A stretch of 34,904 nucleotides of DNA from Pseudanabaena sp. M085S1SP2A07QC (lineage in GTDB: Bacteria; Cyanobacteriota; Cyanobacteriia; Pseudanabaenales; Pseudanabaenaceae): positions 1 to 34,904 of the forward strand of contig JADBWK010000033.1 of the NCBI GenBank assembly GCA_020404895.1, read 5' to 3'. Under the pieces are notes generated by a model that saw nothing but the letters and a program-made list of their open reading frames with translations, was not told the origin of the DNA and made no database searches. Shown here in pieces: positions 1 through 9,516 of the stretch. How positions within the stretch are numbered: the first letter of the stretch is position 1; each line of letters opens with the position of its first letter. The translations under genes and the position numbers were made by a program.

Positions 1-2
1 CG

Positions 3-3000
3 GTGTCGAATCTCTGATGCCGAAAGGCGTTGAGCACCTAATATTGTAAACGCGATCGCGTTGAGCGCCTCGTGTCGAATCTCTGATGCCGAAAGGCGTT
101 GAGCACAAGCAACCCCGCCATTAGGTCAATTCCTTGCATCTAGTGTCGAATCTCTGATGCCGAAAGGCGTTGAGCACGAACAATTCGACATCACCAAAGC
201 CGTACCAAGGGGTGTCGAATCTCTGATGCCGAAAGGCGTTGAGCACTAGAGATAATCCCTATTATAACCTGTAACCTACAATCCTGTGTCGAATCTCTGA
301 TGCCGAAAGGCGTTGAGCACAGGGAGTGTAGATTAAAGCCATTACAGATTGTTTTGTGTCGAATCTCTGATGCCGAAAGGCGTTGAGCACAAAGACCAAA
401 TTAGGAAGCCGATGATCACAGGGATTGTGTCGAATCTCTGATGCCGAAAGGCGTTGAGCACAAAGTGTATGCGTAATTGTGATTTGGTATCCCAATCAGT
501 GTCGAATCTCTGATGCCGAAAGGCGTTGAGCACAGGTAAAAGTGCTTAAAAGCTATCCCGATTTAAACCAGTGTCGAATCTCTGATGCCGAAAGGCGTTG
601 AGCACAAAGCATTGCAAAATATCAATTATGGGATATCCCAGTGTCGAATCTCTGATGCCGAAAGGCGTTGAGCACAGATTAAAACAAATTGAAAGTAGGA
701 GTAAGAAAGCAAGTGTCGAATCTCTGATGCCGAAAGGCGTTGAGCACGGAGATATACACAGCTTGGATTGAGTGCGATCGCAGTGTCGAATCTCTGATGC
801 CGAAAGGCGTTGAGCACATTGATAGTCCTAGTAAAAAGCAAAGCAGTCTATAAGTGTCGAATCTCTGATGCCGAAAGGCGTTGAGCACGTACTACCGTGA
901 TTTCAACTCCAGGGAATTATATGGTGTCGAATCTCTGATGCCGAAAGGCGTTGAGCACCTGATCGCTATCAATTTGTTGAATGTCTCCCATGCGTGTCGA
1001 ATCTCTGATGCCGAAAGGCGTTGAGCACTAGCCAGCCGCCATACCAGTTGCAGGACGATTGATGTGTCGAATCTCTGATGCCGAAAGGCGTTGAGCACTA
1101 TGGAATAGAAACGGAAGACAGGGTTACAGCTTTAGTGTCGAATCTCTGATGCCGAAAGGCGTTGAGCACGTACGTGAGCCTGAGTTAATGGTAAGCATGA
1201 TAAGGTGTCGAATCTCTGATGCCGAAAGGCGTTGAGCACAGGTGGTTATGGACATTTTTGATGAGCAGATTCCTTTGTGTCGAATCTCTGATGCCGAAAG
1301 GCGTTGAGCACTATTTGCTATTCGTGAATTTTATCCCAATAGCAAGGTGTCGAATCTCTGATGCCGAAAGGCGTTGAGCACCAATTGGACAGCCAAAAGG
1401 CGAACATACAGGCGAGTGTCGAATCTCTGATGCCGAAAGGCGTTGAGCACCCATCCCTCTACACGCGGATCGATGGCTGCAAAGATGTGTCGAATCTCTG
1501 ATGCCGAAAGGCGTTGAGCACAGAGGCAAAAAACTTTTGCCGAAACAAGAGAGAGGGTGTCGAATCTCTGATGCCGAAAGGCGTTGAGCACTATTTATTA
1601 ACGGTATTCAAGCTCCTGGTACTAGAGTGTCGAATCTCTGATGCCGAAAGGCGTTGAGCACTTTTCAGCTCCTTCTAAAGAATCGTTCAATCTCTCGTGT
1701 CGAATCTCTGATGCCGAAAGGCGTTGAGCACCTGCAATGTCTCCCAATTCGTAGCGTCGGATCAGTAGCTGTGTCGAATCTCTGATGCCGAAAGGCGTTG
1801 AGCACATCTTGAGATTTTCAAGAGTGGAAATAGAACGATTGTGTCGAATCTCTGATGCCGAAAGGCGTTGAGCACTAAACAACCTTGAAATGAGCCGCCA
1901 TATATCCGCAAAGTGTCGAATCTCTGATGCCGAAAGGCGTTGAGCACTAAACAATGCGATATTCTTTGCCTTCATCGGATTTGTGTCGAATCTCTGATGC
2001 CGAAAGGCGTTGAGCACATTGATTGGCTTGTGGAAAATAAAACTGACGATCGGTGTCGAATCTCTGATGCCGAAAGGCGTTGAGAACACTAAAACCGTAA
2101 ACCACTACACATCAACCACGCGTGTCGAATCTCTGATGCCGAAAGTCGTTGAGCACGCAAAAGACTTGTTGAGAACATGACTCTTTGTTGAGTGTCGAAT
2201 CTCTGATGCCGAAAGGCGTTGAGCACCAATTATTGAGATTGTCGCTATTGAATCGCAACCGTGTCGAATCTCTGATGCCGAAAGGCGTTGAGCACGCTCT
2301 ACGTCGGGCGCAAATGATTTCTTTGACCTCACCCTAGTGTCGAATCTCTGATGCCGAAAGGCGTTGAGCACTGGCTAAAAATTACTCGCTTTATCTGAAT
2401 CAAGATGTGTCGAATCTCTGATGCCGAAAGGCGTTGAGCACCGATCCTTTTCTGCTTCATGTTTAATGCCTTGAATGTGTCGAATCTCTGATGCCGAAAG
2501 GCGTTGAGCACCGGATCTCTATGATTCTGATACTCGCACCCTAGTAGGTGTCGAATCTCTGATGCCGAAAGGCGTTGAGCACTGGGATACCACCAGAGAA
2601 GCAAGCGCCACAGCGATGTGTCGAATCTCTGATGCCGAAAGGCGTTGAGCACATTGCACGAAAATCCAATTAGTCCAGCTACTCTATAAGTGTCGAATCT
2701 CTGATGCCGAAAGGCGTTGAGCACTTACCGAGCGCACAACTACAACTTACAAATACAAGTGTCGAATCTCTGATGCCGAAAGGCGTTGAGCACTTTAGCG
2801 TTGAGTCAGCCCCTTGCAACAAAAAAGCCGTGTCGAATCTCTGATGCCGAAAGGCGTTGAGCACCAATAAAGGTAGATTTTTCTGTAGTACTGGCATAGG
2901 TGTGTCGAATCTCTGATGCCGAAAGGCGTTGAGCACATATTGCATCTTCTTACAAAACAAACGAGCCGCTGTGTCGAATCTCTGATGCCGAAAGGCGTTG

Positions 3001-4498
3001 AGCACTAGCTTTTTATAGAAGTCTGCTAATTTCTGCGATGTGTCGAATCTCTGATGCCGAAAGGCGTTGAGCACAGTGACACAGAAAAACAACCCACACC
3101 GCAAACCCGGTGTCGAATCTCTGATGCCGAAAGGCGTTGAGCACGGCTGCCTTATTTTGGTTGGTAATCCTTTGAGTCTAGTGTCGAATCTCTGATGCCG
3201 AAAGGCGTTGAGCACAATTTACTAAAAAGCTTTATTTTGTACCAGATATCTGGTGTCGAATCTCTGATGCCGAAAGGCGTTGAGCACATGATTAGTTTAT
3301 TGTTTTTGGAGGATTAGGTTAGTGTCGAATCTCTGATGCCGAAAGGCGTTGAGCACCCACTAAAAACTTTGATAAGCGCGGCACATCAATTGTGTCGAAT
3401 CTCTGATGCCGAAAGGCGTTGAGCACAGACTTAGTAGGATGATCGGGCGTGCGTTTAGGCTTGTGTGTCGAATCTCTGATGCCGAAAGGCGTTGAGCACT
3501 CAAGGGGGGGGGTTTTCTTGTTTGCGCCGAAATTCGTGTCGAATCTCTGATGCCGAAAGGCGTTGAGCACGTACGAGTTAACCGTCAACGGGGATCTCGA
3601 ATGCGGTGTCGAATCTCTGATGCCGAAAGGCGTTGAGCACAAATGGCGCGTTAATAGAGCCTTTGGAGATCCTTCTGTGTCGAATCTCTGATGCCGAAAG
3701 GCGTTGAGCACTCGCCTCAGTGGTTGAGAAAGCCCATGATACGCCGTGTCGAATCTCTGATGCCGAAAGGCGTTGAGCACTCACGATTAAATATTTTGGC
3801 AAGATTGTCCTCATTGTGTCGAATCTCTGATGCCGAAAGGCGTTGAGCACAGTATTTGATCCGTCTGGTTGCGTACTTTGTCTTTAGTGTCGAATCTCTG
3901 ATGCCGAAAGGCGTTGAGCACCAGTTGTAATGCTTCATTTAGGGCAGTGAATTTGTCCGTGTCGAATCTCTGATGCCGAAAGGCGTTGAGCACACTGCAT
4001 TTGCTACATCCCAACTGCCTACAGGGACCAGGGTGTCGAATCTCTGATGCCGAAAGGCGTTGAGCACCGATCGCTTGCTTCGCTCTTGGGTTGTCCGAGT
4101 GCCGTGTCGAATCTCTGATGCCGAAAGGCGTTGAGCACCCCAATCAAGGCAATCCTTCGAACCCGTATAACAGGTGTGTCGAATCTCTGATGCCGAAAGG
4201 CGTTGAGCACTGACAAACATAGGTAGTAATGGGGTAAAAAATTCTACGTGTCGAATCTCTGATGCCGAAAGGCGTTGAGCACAAACTATTAATCATCGAC
4301 TGCGAATCTACAGGTTTACCGTGTCGAATCTCTGATGCCGAAAGGCGTTGAGCACGATATCCCCGCGATCGCAAATGTTGACGCTAGCAGTGGTGTCGAA
4401 TCTCTGATGCCGAAAGGCGTTGAGCACAGGCTAAACATTATTTGCGATGTGTCGTTACGCAATGTGTCGAATCTCTGATGCCGAAAGGCGTTGAGCAC
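3..4498. CRISPR. CRISPR array, 64 repeats of 35 bp with 63 spacers, open at the left edge
   Basis: I count 64 copies of a 35-bp repeat that begins GTGTCGAATC and ends GTTGAGCAC on the plus strand. The first is at 3-37 and the last at 4464-4498, with a mean period of about 71 bp. Spacers are 34-41 bp and I saw no duplicates. Only two repeats differ, both mid-array: 2053-2087 (C to A near the 3' end) and 2122-2156 (G to T beside the stem). The repeat contains the stem-loop ATGCC-GAAA-GGCGT. Two bases of spacer precede the first repeat, so the array continues outside the window. No cas gene is present here, so the subtype cannot be assigned. The minus strand of the repeat has no stop codon in any frame, so the array yields spurious proteins that repeat VLNAFRHQRFDT, CSTPFGIRDST and AQRLSASEIRH. 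Confidence 0.98.
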
Positions 4499-4579
4499 AA
4501 CAAAACTTTTGTGTTCTCAGAATACTAGCCTACGTGTTGCACTTCAGATTTGAGTTGGCGATCTATTTTTGAACTTTTA
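4499..4579. other. Array flank, candidate leader or trailer
   Basis: This AT-rich 81-bp stretch separates the last repeat from the palindrome behind the decarboxylase gene. The repeat touching it is intact, which would fit a leader end read leftward, but the predicted stem of the repeat favours rightward transcription, which would make this the trailer. I see no convincing promoter. A short TGTTGCAC at about 4534 resembles a shortened end of the repeat but is too small to call. Confidence 0.35.
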
Positions 4580-4628
4580 AAACCAGATACTAACGCACCC
4601 GCTTTGTGGGCGCGTCAGTATCTGGTTT
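4580..4628. terminator. Palindrome behind the decarboxylase gene, possible bidirectional terminator
   Basis: A 49-bp inverted repeat with arms starting AAACCAGATACT and an apex CCCGC-TTT-GTGGG, with a few mismatches. It lies seven bases beyond the stop codon of the minus-strand decarboxylase gene and separates it from the CRISPR array. The left arm is followed on the minus strand by a T-rich run, which fits a factor-independent terminator. It belongs to the window-wide set of GC-triloop-GC palindromes. Confidence 0.6.
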
Positions 4629-4634
4629 CACTAC

Positions 4635-6275
4635 TTACATCGGGCAAGATAACTCGCCGACTTTGCGAGAAAAAAGCATGTTTTCACGGTAATCAACGGG
4701 GCAATCGATCACAGTAGGAACATTTTGCTCTAGAGCTTCCTTAAGAATAGGAATTAAATCCATTGCCGAAGTAACACGATAACCTTTAAGTCCCATACTT
4801 TCAGCAAGTTTCACAAAATCAGGGTTACCAAATTTGATAAAAGCCGATCGACCGTAATGGATTTGTTGCTTCCATTCAATTAGTCCAAAACCGCCATCAT
4901 TAAAGATCAGCGTCACAAAGGGCGTACCAATGCGAGTTGCAGTTTCCAGTTCCTGCATATTCATCATAAAGCCGCCATCACCTGTGACAGCGACAATCTT
5001 GCGCTCAGGATTGACTAGCTTTGCAGCGATCGCACCAGGGATGGCTATCCCCATCGCCGCAAAACCATTAGAAATAATACAAGTATTGGGGCGATCGCAA
5101 TGGTAATGCCTCGCCATCCACATTTTATGTGCTCCAACATCAGAAATCACAATATCTTCGGCTGCCATGACTTGGCGCAGATCGTAGATGATCTTTTGTG
5201 GCTTAATCGGAAACCCATCATCATGGGCGTACTGCTCATAGGTCGCGAGTACTTGTGGACGTAAGGCGATCGCATGAGGCTCGGTCAAACCTGTGCGATC
5301 GCAACGGTGCATAATCTCCATTAAAGAATCAGAAATATCCCCAACAATTTCTACCTGTGGCATATAGCTGCTATCAACTTCCGCCGTCAACTCCGCAATG
5401 TGAATAATCGGAATTGTGCCTTTGGGATTCCATTTCTTGGGTGAATATTCGATTAAGTCATAGCCAACAGCTATTACCAAATCCGTTTCATCAAAAGCGC
5501 AATTAATCACATCTCTCTGCTGTAAACCAATTGACCAAAGCGCTAAAGGATGACGGTAAGGAATGACACCCTTACCCATAAAGGTATTTGCCACAGGAAT
5601 ATTTAAGCGCGTTGCAAAATCAGTCAAAGCTTGACTAGCTTGGGAACGAATCGCCCCATTTCCCACCAAAATCAAAGGATTTTTTGCTTGAGCAATCAAC
5701 AGAGCTGCTTCCGATAGGCTGCGATAGGATGCATACATCGAATTGCGATCGCCTTTAATCAATAACGGTTGTCCCGTCACTTCCATATCAGCAATATTTT
5801 CGGGTAAATCAATATGTACTGCTCCTGGTTTCTCAGATTTAGCCAGTTTAAAGGCTTTACGCACAATTTCAGGGGTGATACTAGGACGGACAATTTGCGC
5901 ATTCCATTTAGTTACAGGCTCAAACATCGCAACTAGATCGAGATATTGATGGGAATTAGTATGCATACGGTCAGTTCCCACCTGCCCTGTGATCGCGATT
6001 AATGGTGCACAATCTAAATTGGCATCGGCAACCCCCGTCATTAAATTGGTGGCTCCAGGGCCTAATGTCGATAGACATACTCCTGGTTTGCCAGTCAGTC
6101 TTCCATAAACATCCGCCATGAAAGCGGCTCCCTGCTCGTGGCGAGTAGTGATGAATTTAATCGATGAGTTCTCAAGGGCATTCAGAACCGCCATATTCTC
6201 TTCCCCAGGGAGTCCAAAGATATATTCCACGCCCTCATTTTCCAGACACTTAACTAATAATTCTGCGGTGTTCAT
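4635..6275 (-). CDS. 2-oxoglutarate decarboxylase (acetolactate-synthase-like ThDP enzyme)
   Basis: A 546-residue thiamine-diphosphate enzyme of the acetolactate synthase superfamily. The catalytic Glu47 sits in TRHEQGAAFMADVYGR, and the ThDP/Mg motif is GDG at 432-434 with Asn459. By sequence alone it would be called IlvB. Its neighbour, transcribed just before it, is a succinate-semialdehyde dehydrogenase. In Synechococcus PCC 7002 this same pair (A2770/A2771) was shown to convert 2-oxoglutarate to succinate through succinic semialdehyde, replacing 2-oxoglutarate dehydrogenase. I therefore infer the decarboxylase function; acetolactate synthase remains the alternative. The start ATG is preceded by GAGGAAG. 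A 201-bp gap holding a MITE and a hairpin separates it from the dehydrogenase gene, so co-transcription is uncertain. Confidence 0.82.
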   Translation of the reverse strand: MNTAELLVKCLENEGVEYIFGLPGEENMAVLNALENSSIKFITTRHEQGAAFMADVYGRLTGKPGVCLSTLGPGATNLMTGVADANLDCAPLIAITGQVGTDRMHTNSHQYLDLVAMFEPVTKWNAQIVRPSITPEIVRKAFKLAKSEKPGAVHIDLPENIADMEVTGQPLLIKGDRNSMYASYRSLSEAALLIAQAKNPLILVGNGAIRSQASQALTDFATRLNIPVANTFMGKGVIPYRHPLALWSIGLQQRDVINCAFDETDLVIAVGYDLIEYSPKKWNPKGTIPIIHIAELTAEVDSSYMPQVEIVGDISDSLMEIMHRCDRTGLTEPHAIALRPQVLATYEQYAHDDGFPIKPQKIIYDLRQVMAAEDIVISDVGAHKMWMARHYHCDRPNTCIISNGFAAMGIAIPGAIAAKLVNPERKIVAVTGDGGFMMNMQELETATRIGTPFVTLIFNDGGFGLIEWKQQIHYGRSAFIKFGNPDFVKLAESMGLKGYRVTSAMDLIPILKEALEQNVPTVIDCPVDYRENMLFSRKVGELSCPM

Positions 6276-6298
6276 AGCTTCCTCACAAATTAGAATCT

Positions 6299-6426
6299 AT
6301 TTAAGAATTGCGTTAGATCCCCCCAGCCCCCCTTAAAAAGGGGGGAGAATTAAATTCTTCCCCCTTTTTAAGGGGGATTGAGGGGGATCTCTTAGGGCTT
6401 TTAGCACCAGAAAGTAATTCTTAAAT
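6299..6426. mobile_element. MITE-like palindromic element, family A copy 1
   Basis: Terminal inverted repeats of ATTTAAGAATT (6299-6309) and AATTCTTAAAT (6416-6426) enclose a core of G/C runs, AGATCCCCCCAGCCCCC to the mirrored AGGGGGATCT (6315-6390). The same core with similar flanks recurs at 19122-19240. It has no coding capacity. It sits in the gap between the dehydrogenase and decarboxylase genes. Confidence 0.75.
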
Positions 6427-6436
6427 GGTTTATTTG

Positions 6437-6471
6437 GTTTGGAGTCATCAGCTTTGCTGACGACTCCAAAC
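6437..6471. terminator. Hairpin behind the dehydrogenase gene
   Basis: A 35-bp inverted repeat, GTTTGGAGTC to GACTCCAAAC, with a single mismatch and the apex TCAGC-TTT-GCTGA. It lies five bases past the stop of the minus-strand dehydrogenase gene, so it probably ends or attenuates that transcript before the decarboxylase gene. No clear U-tract follows. Confidence 0.55.
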
Positions 6472-6476
6472 AGATT

Positions 6477-7841
6477 TTACTTAATCCAAATAGTTTTAAT
6501 ATTCACAAATTCGCGAATACCTTCTAGCCCTAGCTCACGACCAAACCCCGATCGCTTAATGCCCCCAAAAGGAACACGCGGATCGGATTTGACCATACCA
6601 TTGACAAAGACTGCACCCGCCTCGATTTGTTCGATCGCCGTCTCTATTTCTTGTTGATCATTACTCCAAAAGCTTGCCCCCAAACCAAAGTTGGTGCTAT
6701 TCGCAAGGGCGATCGCCTCGGTCAAGTTTTTAACGCGAAACACGGACGCGACGGGACCAAAAAATTCTTCTTGATAGGGCGGCGCTCCCAAAGGAATATC
6801 CGCCAAAATTGTCGGCGCGTAGAAATTACCTTTCTCTTTCAGTCGATAACCACCAACTAATACCTTTGCACCTAAATCCACAGTGGCTTTTACCTGCAAA
6901 TCTAGTTCATTTACAATTTGTGGCGTAGCAAGTGGCCCCACGTCAGTTTCAGGTTGCATTGGATCGCCCACTTTTAGAGCCTTGAATTTCTCCACAAATT
7001 TAGAAATAAACTGATCGGCGATCGCTTCTTCAAGAATGAATCGTTTGGCGGCAATACAAGTTTGACCATTGTTCATTACCCGCGCTGTTACTGCGGTGCT
7101 TACCGCCAAATCCAAATCTGCACTTTTCAGAACAATAAACGGATCGCTTCCCCCTAGTTCCAAAACAACTTTTTTGAGATGATGCCCTGCGATCGCAGCT
7201 AGACTTTGCCCCGCAGGTTCACTGCCTGTTAACGTGGCAGCTTTGACACGACTATCCGCCACTAAATTCGCTACGCGATCTGCCCCAATCAGCAAAGTTT
7301 GAAATGTGCCTTCAGGCACACCTGCCGCGTGGAAGATTTCCGCGATCGCTAAGGCGCATTGCGGCACATTAGAAGCATGTTTGAGCAATCCCACATTTCC
7401 TGCCATCAAGCAAGGCACGGCAAAGCGAAATACTTGCCAAAATGGAAAGTTCCAAGGCATCACCGCCAGAATAATTCCCATCGGTTGATAGCGAATGAGG
7501 GTGCGACTAGCATCGGTTTGTGCGACTGTATCTGCTAAGAATTGAGATGCATGTTCGGCATAAAAACGACAGAGATTAGCGCATTTCTCGATTTCCGCGA
7601 TCGCGCTTTTCAGTGTTTTCCCCATTTCGATGGTCATGATAATCCCGAATTCTGTTTTTTTCGCCTCCAGAATATCGGCTGCTTGGTTCATCCATTGGCT
7701 GCGATCGCTAAAACTACTATGCTTATAAGTAGCAAAGGTGCGATCGGCAAGCGCCAATTTATGCTCAAGCTCTTGATCCGTCAAAGGCTCGAAAGTCTTT
7801 AATACTTCTCCCGTTACAGGATTGATTGATGCGATCGCCAT
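6477..7841 (-). CDS. gabD: Succinate-semialdehyde dehydrogenase (NAD(P)+)
   Basis: A 454-residue aldehyde dehydrogenase. The general base Glu228 lies in [10 protein letters not shown] and the nucleophile Cys262 in GQTCIAAKR, with the nucleotide-fold stretch MPWNFPFWQ near 128. Length and motifs match the compact cyanobacterial SSADH group. It would oxidise succinic semialdehyde made by the adjacent decarboxylase to succinate, completing the cyanobacterial TCA bypass in the cytoplasm. The ATG is preceded by GGAGAAAAG, and the start codon overlaps a GCGATCGCCATG motif. The family assignment is seen directly; the substrate is inferred from family and neighbour. Confidence 0.88.
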   Translation of the reverse strand: MAIASINPVTGEVLKTFEPLTDQELEHKLALADRTFATYKHSSFSDRSQWMNQAADILEAKKTEFGIIMTIEMGKTLKSAIAEIEKCANLCRFYAEHASQFLADTVAQTDASRTLIRYQPMGIILAVMPWNFPFWQVFRFAVPCLMAGNVGLLKHASNVPQCALAIAEIFHAAGVPEGTFQTLLIGADRVANLVADSRVKAATLTGSEPAGQSLAAIAGHHLKKVVLELGGSDPFIVLKSADLDLAVSTAVTARVMNNGQTCIAAKRFILEEAIADQFISKFVEKFKALKVGDPMQPETDVGPLATPQIVNELDLQVKATVDLGAKVLVGGYRLKEKGNFYAPTILADIPLGAPPYQEEFFGPVASVFRVKNLTEAIALANSTNFGLGASFWSNDQQEIETAIEQIEAGAVFVNGMVKSDPRVPFGGIKRSGFGRELGLEGIREFVNIKTIWIK

Positions 7842-7973
7842 GATCTTTTCTCCATTCCTGAGAAGGCTACAACGAGTTTAGACTTGCCATAGGTAAGCAA
7901 AACTCGCTATACAAAATGTTTGTATGCATAAGATCTTAAGTCTTGCGATCGCCAAATATATTGATAATTCAAC

Positions 7974-8040
7974 TAAATTTACGATTCATGATGAAGAAAC
8001 AGCTCAAAGTGCTATTTCTTCATCATGAATCGTAAATTTA
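7974..8040. repeat. Long perfect palindrome in the divergent gap
   Basis: Two 26-bp perfect arms, TAAATTTACGATTC... at 7974-7999 and its mirror at 8015-8040, flank a 15-bp centre. It lies between the divergent dehydrogenase and nuclease genes (gap 7842-8092), so it is not an ordinary 3' terminator for either. I see no gene in the rest of that gap. Confidence 0.75.
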
Positions 8041-8092
8041 TCTGCTACGCTAAATATTCATCCTAAAGTCACTTTTACACCATTTGTTTTCA

Positions 8093-8767
8093 ATGCTGAC
8101 AAATTACATCCTAGTAGATTACGAAAATGTTCAAAATATAGATCTCAGCTCTATACAAGATAAAAATATTTACATCAAAATGTTTGTTGGAAGTAAGCAA
8201 AACAATATACCGACAGACCTAGTTGTGAAATCGCAAAAACTAGGAAATCAAATTGAATGGATTCAAATTAATGGCAATGGGAAAAATGCTCTTGACTTTC
8301 ATATTGCTTTTGAATTAGGGAGGTTAGCGCAGAAAGAGGCGAAATCATTTTTTCATATTATTTCCAAAGATACAGGATACGATCCTTTGGTTAACTATAT
8401 CAAAAGTCAAAAAATATTCTGTAAGCGTAGTGAAGACATTGTATTGCTTATAGAAACTATACAATCAAGTTTGAAACCTGCACCACTTAATCCAACAACT
8501 CCATCAGTCAATCAAAAATCCACAGCAAAAAACAAAGATTCCAATTCAACAAAAGCATCAATTAATCAATATGATTTAGTGCTTAAGCGTCTTTCAGCAG
8601 TCAATAAGACTAAAAGACCCAAGTCTGAAGAGTCTTTGAAAAATAATATCAAATCGCTTTTAAGTCTAAAGGAGTCAACGCCTATAATTAACAAAATATA
8701 TCAACAGTTACTTAGTGATCACAAAATTTCTTTAGATCAAGCTAAGAAAATTGAATACAAATTTTAG
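8093..8767 (+). CDS. PIN/NYN-like domain protein, putative ribonuclease
   Basis: A 224-residue protein counted from the ATG at 8093; an in-frame TTG nine bases upstream is less likely. The N-terminal half shows the PIN-like/NYN pattern: YILVDYENVQ (acidic Asp9), NALDFHIAFELGRLA (Asp68), and HIISKDTGYDPLV (Asp93, Asp97). These are the spaced acidic residues expected of a metal-dependent RNase fold. Residues about 140-165 are a Ser/Asn/Lys-rich linker, followed by a small lysine-rich C-terminal region that may bind nucleic acid. The gene is A/T-rich compared with its neighbours and has no obvious antitoxin beside it. The target is unknown. Confidence 0.7.
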   Translation: MLTNYILVDYENVQNIDLSSIQDKNIYIKMFVGSKQNNIPTDLVVKSQKLGNQIEWIQINGNGKNALDFHIAFELGRLAQKEAKSFFHIISKDTGYDPLVNYIKSQKIFCKRSEDIVLLIETIQSSLKPAPLNPTTPSVNQKSTAKNKDSNSTKASINQYDLVLKRLSAVNKTKRPKSEESLKNNIKSLLSLKESTPIINKIYQQLLSDHKISLDQAKKIEYKF

Positions 8768-8827
8768 TGATAATCTAAAAACATATTTGAGGTGCTTACT
8801 TAATAAGATCGAAGTGATTTATATTAT

Positions 8828-9409
8828 TCAAAAAACATCATCAACGGCGATCGCCATATCCGCAAACATATTCATTGGAATTAGTTCACCCTTTCCGTAA
8901 GTCTGAACCTGTTCATAACTATCCTGATTTGGCAATTTATAAACTTCAAATATTTGCTCTTCAATATTAACAATCCATACTTCAGGAATTCCCGATTTTG
9001 CGTAAAGAGGAGTTTTAACCTCGCGATCGTACTTCAAAGTGGAATCAGAGACTTCAATCAACAAGAAAATATCAGCAGCTTTAGGATGACAATCTACATA
9101 TAAACTACTCGGACGTTTAACTAAGGCAATATCAGGCTGTGGCTCAGAGCGATCGCTTAAATGCACAGGATTTTGCTGGCGTACATGAGCAATCTGGATA
9201 GTTTTCAGGGTCAGCAATTCCGAAAGATTAGAAACACAGATTGCGTGTTTTGTCCCAATCGCCGACATCTCAATAATTTCTCCTTCAATTAATTCTGTGC
9301 GTTGCTCTACTTTTAAGATCCCAACTTCAGCCATTTTGTAATATTGCTCAACAGTTAGGCGATATTTGGTTGGTAGAGTTGGTGGATCAAGTCTTGTTAT
9401 CGTAACCAT
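8828..9409 (-). CDS. Uma2 family (DUF820) restriction-endonuclease-like protein
   Basis: A 193-residue member of the Uma2/DUF820 family, which is strongly expanded in cyanobacteria and has a PD-(D/E)xK nuclease fold. Visible signatures are ELIEGEIIEMSAIGTKHA near 39, QPDIALV (Asp93), LLIEVSDSTLKYDRE (Glu119) and YAKSGIPEVWIV near 136. The length is normal for the family and the catalytic acids are present, so it appears intact. Members are common as scattered stand-alone genes and their biological role is unsettled. It is transcribed convergently with the PIN/NYN gene. Confidence 0.9.
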   Translation of the reverse strand: MVTITRLDPPTLPTKYRLTVEQYYKMAEVGILKVEQRTELIEGEIIEMSAIGTKHAICVSNLSELLTLKTIQIAHVRQQNPVHLSDRSEPQPDIALVKRPSSLYVDCHPKAADIFLLIEVSDSTLKYDREVKTPLYAKSGIPEVWIVNIEEQIFEVYKLPNQDSYEQVQTYGKGELIPMNMFADMAIAVDDVF

Positions 9410-9516
9410 AACTGCCTCTTAATTAATTAGTTTATGGACAGAGTTGATACCTCCCCATGATACCAATACAGAGCTTTACGCTTTTTTGTAATTTTTCTGA
9501 ACTACATAAAGCATTA

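Noticed and set aside
4139-4175. TTCGAACCC resembling a tRNA T-loop
   Set aside because: It lies inside a CRISPR spacer and no cloverleaf can be formed.
262-4498. Overlapping reading frames of 60-178 codons across the first 4.5 kb
   Set aside because: They are translations of CRISPR repeats and spacers; the same three peptides recur with no gene-like features.
4635-6275. Naming the ThDP enzyme ilvB
   Set aside because: The SSADH neighbour and the known cyanobacterial pair favour 2-oxoglutarate decarboxylase; no regulatory subunit gene is adjacent.
7974-8040. Palindrome as a terminator of the nuclease or dehydrogenase gene
   Set aside because: Both genes start, not end, on either side of it, so a 3' terminator role does not fit.
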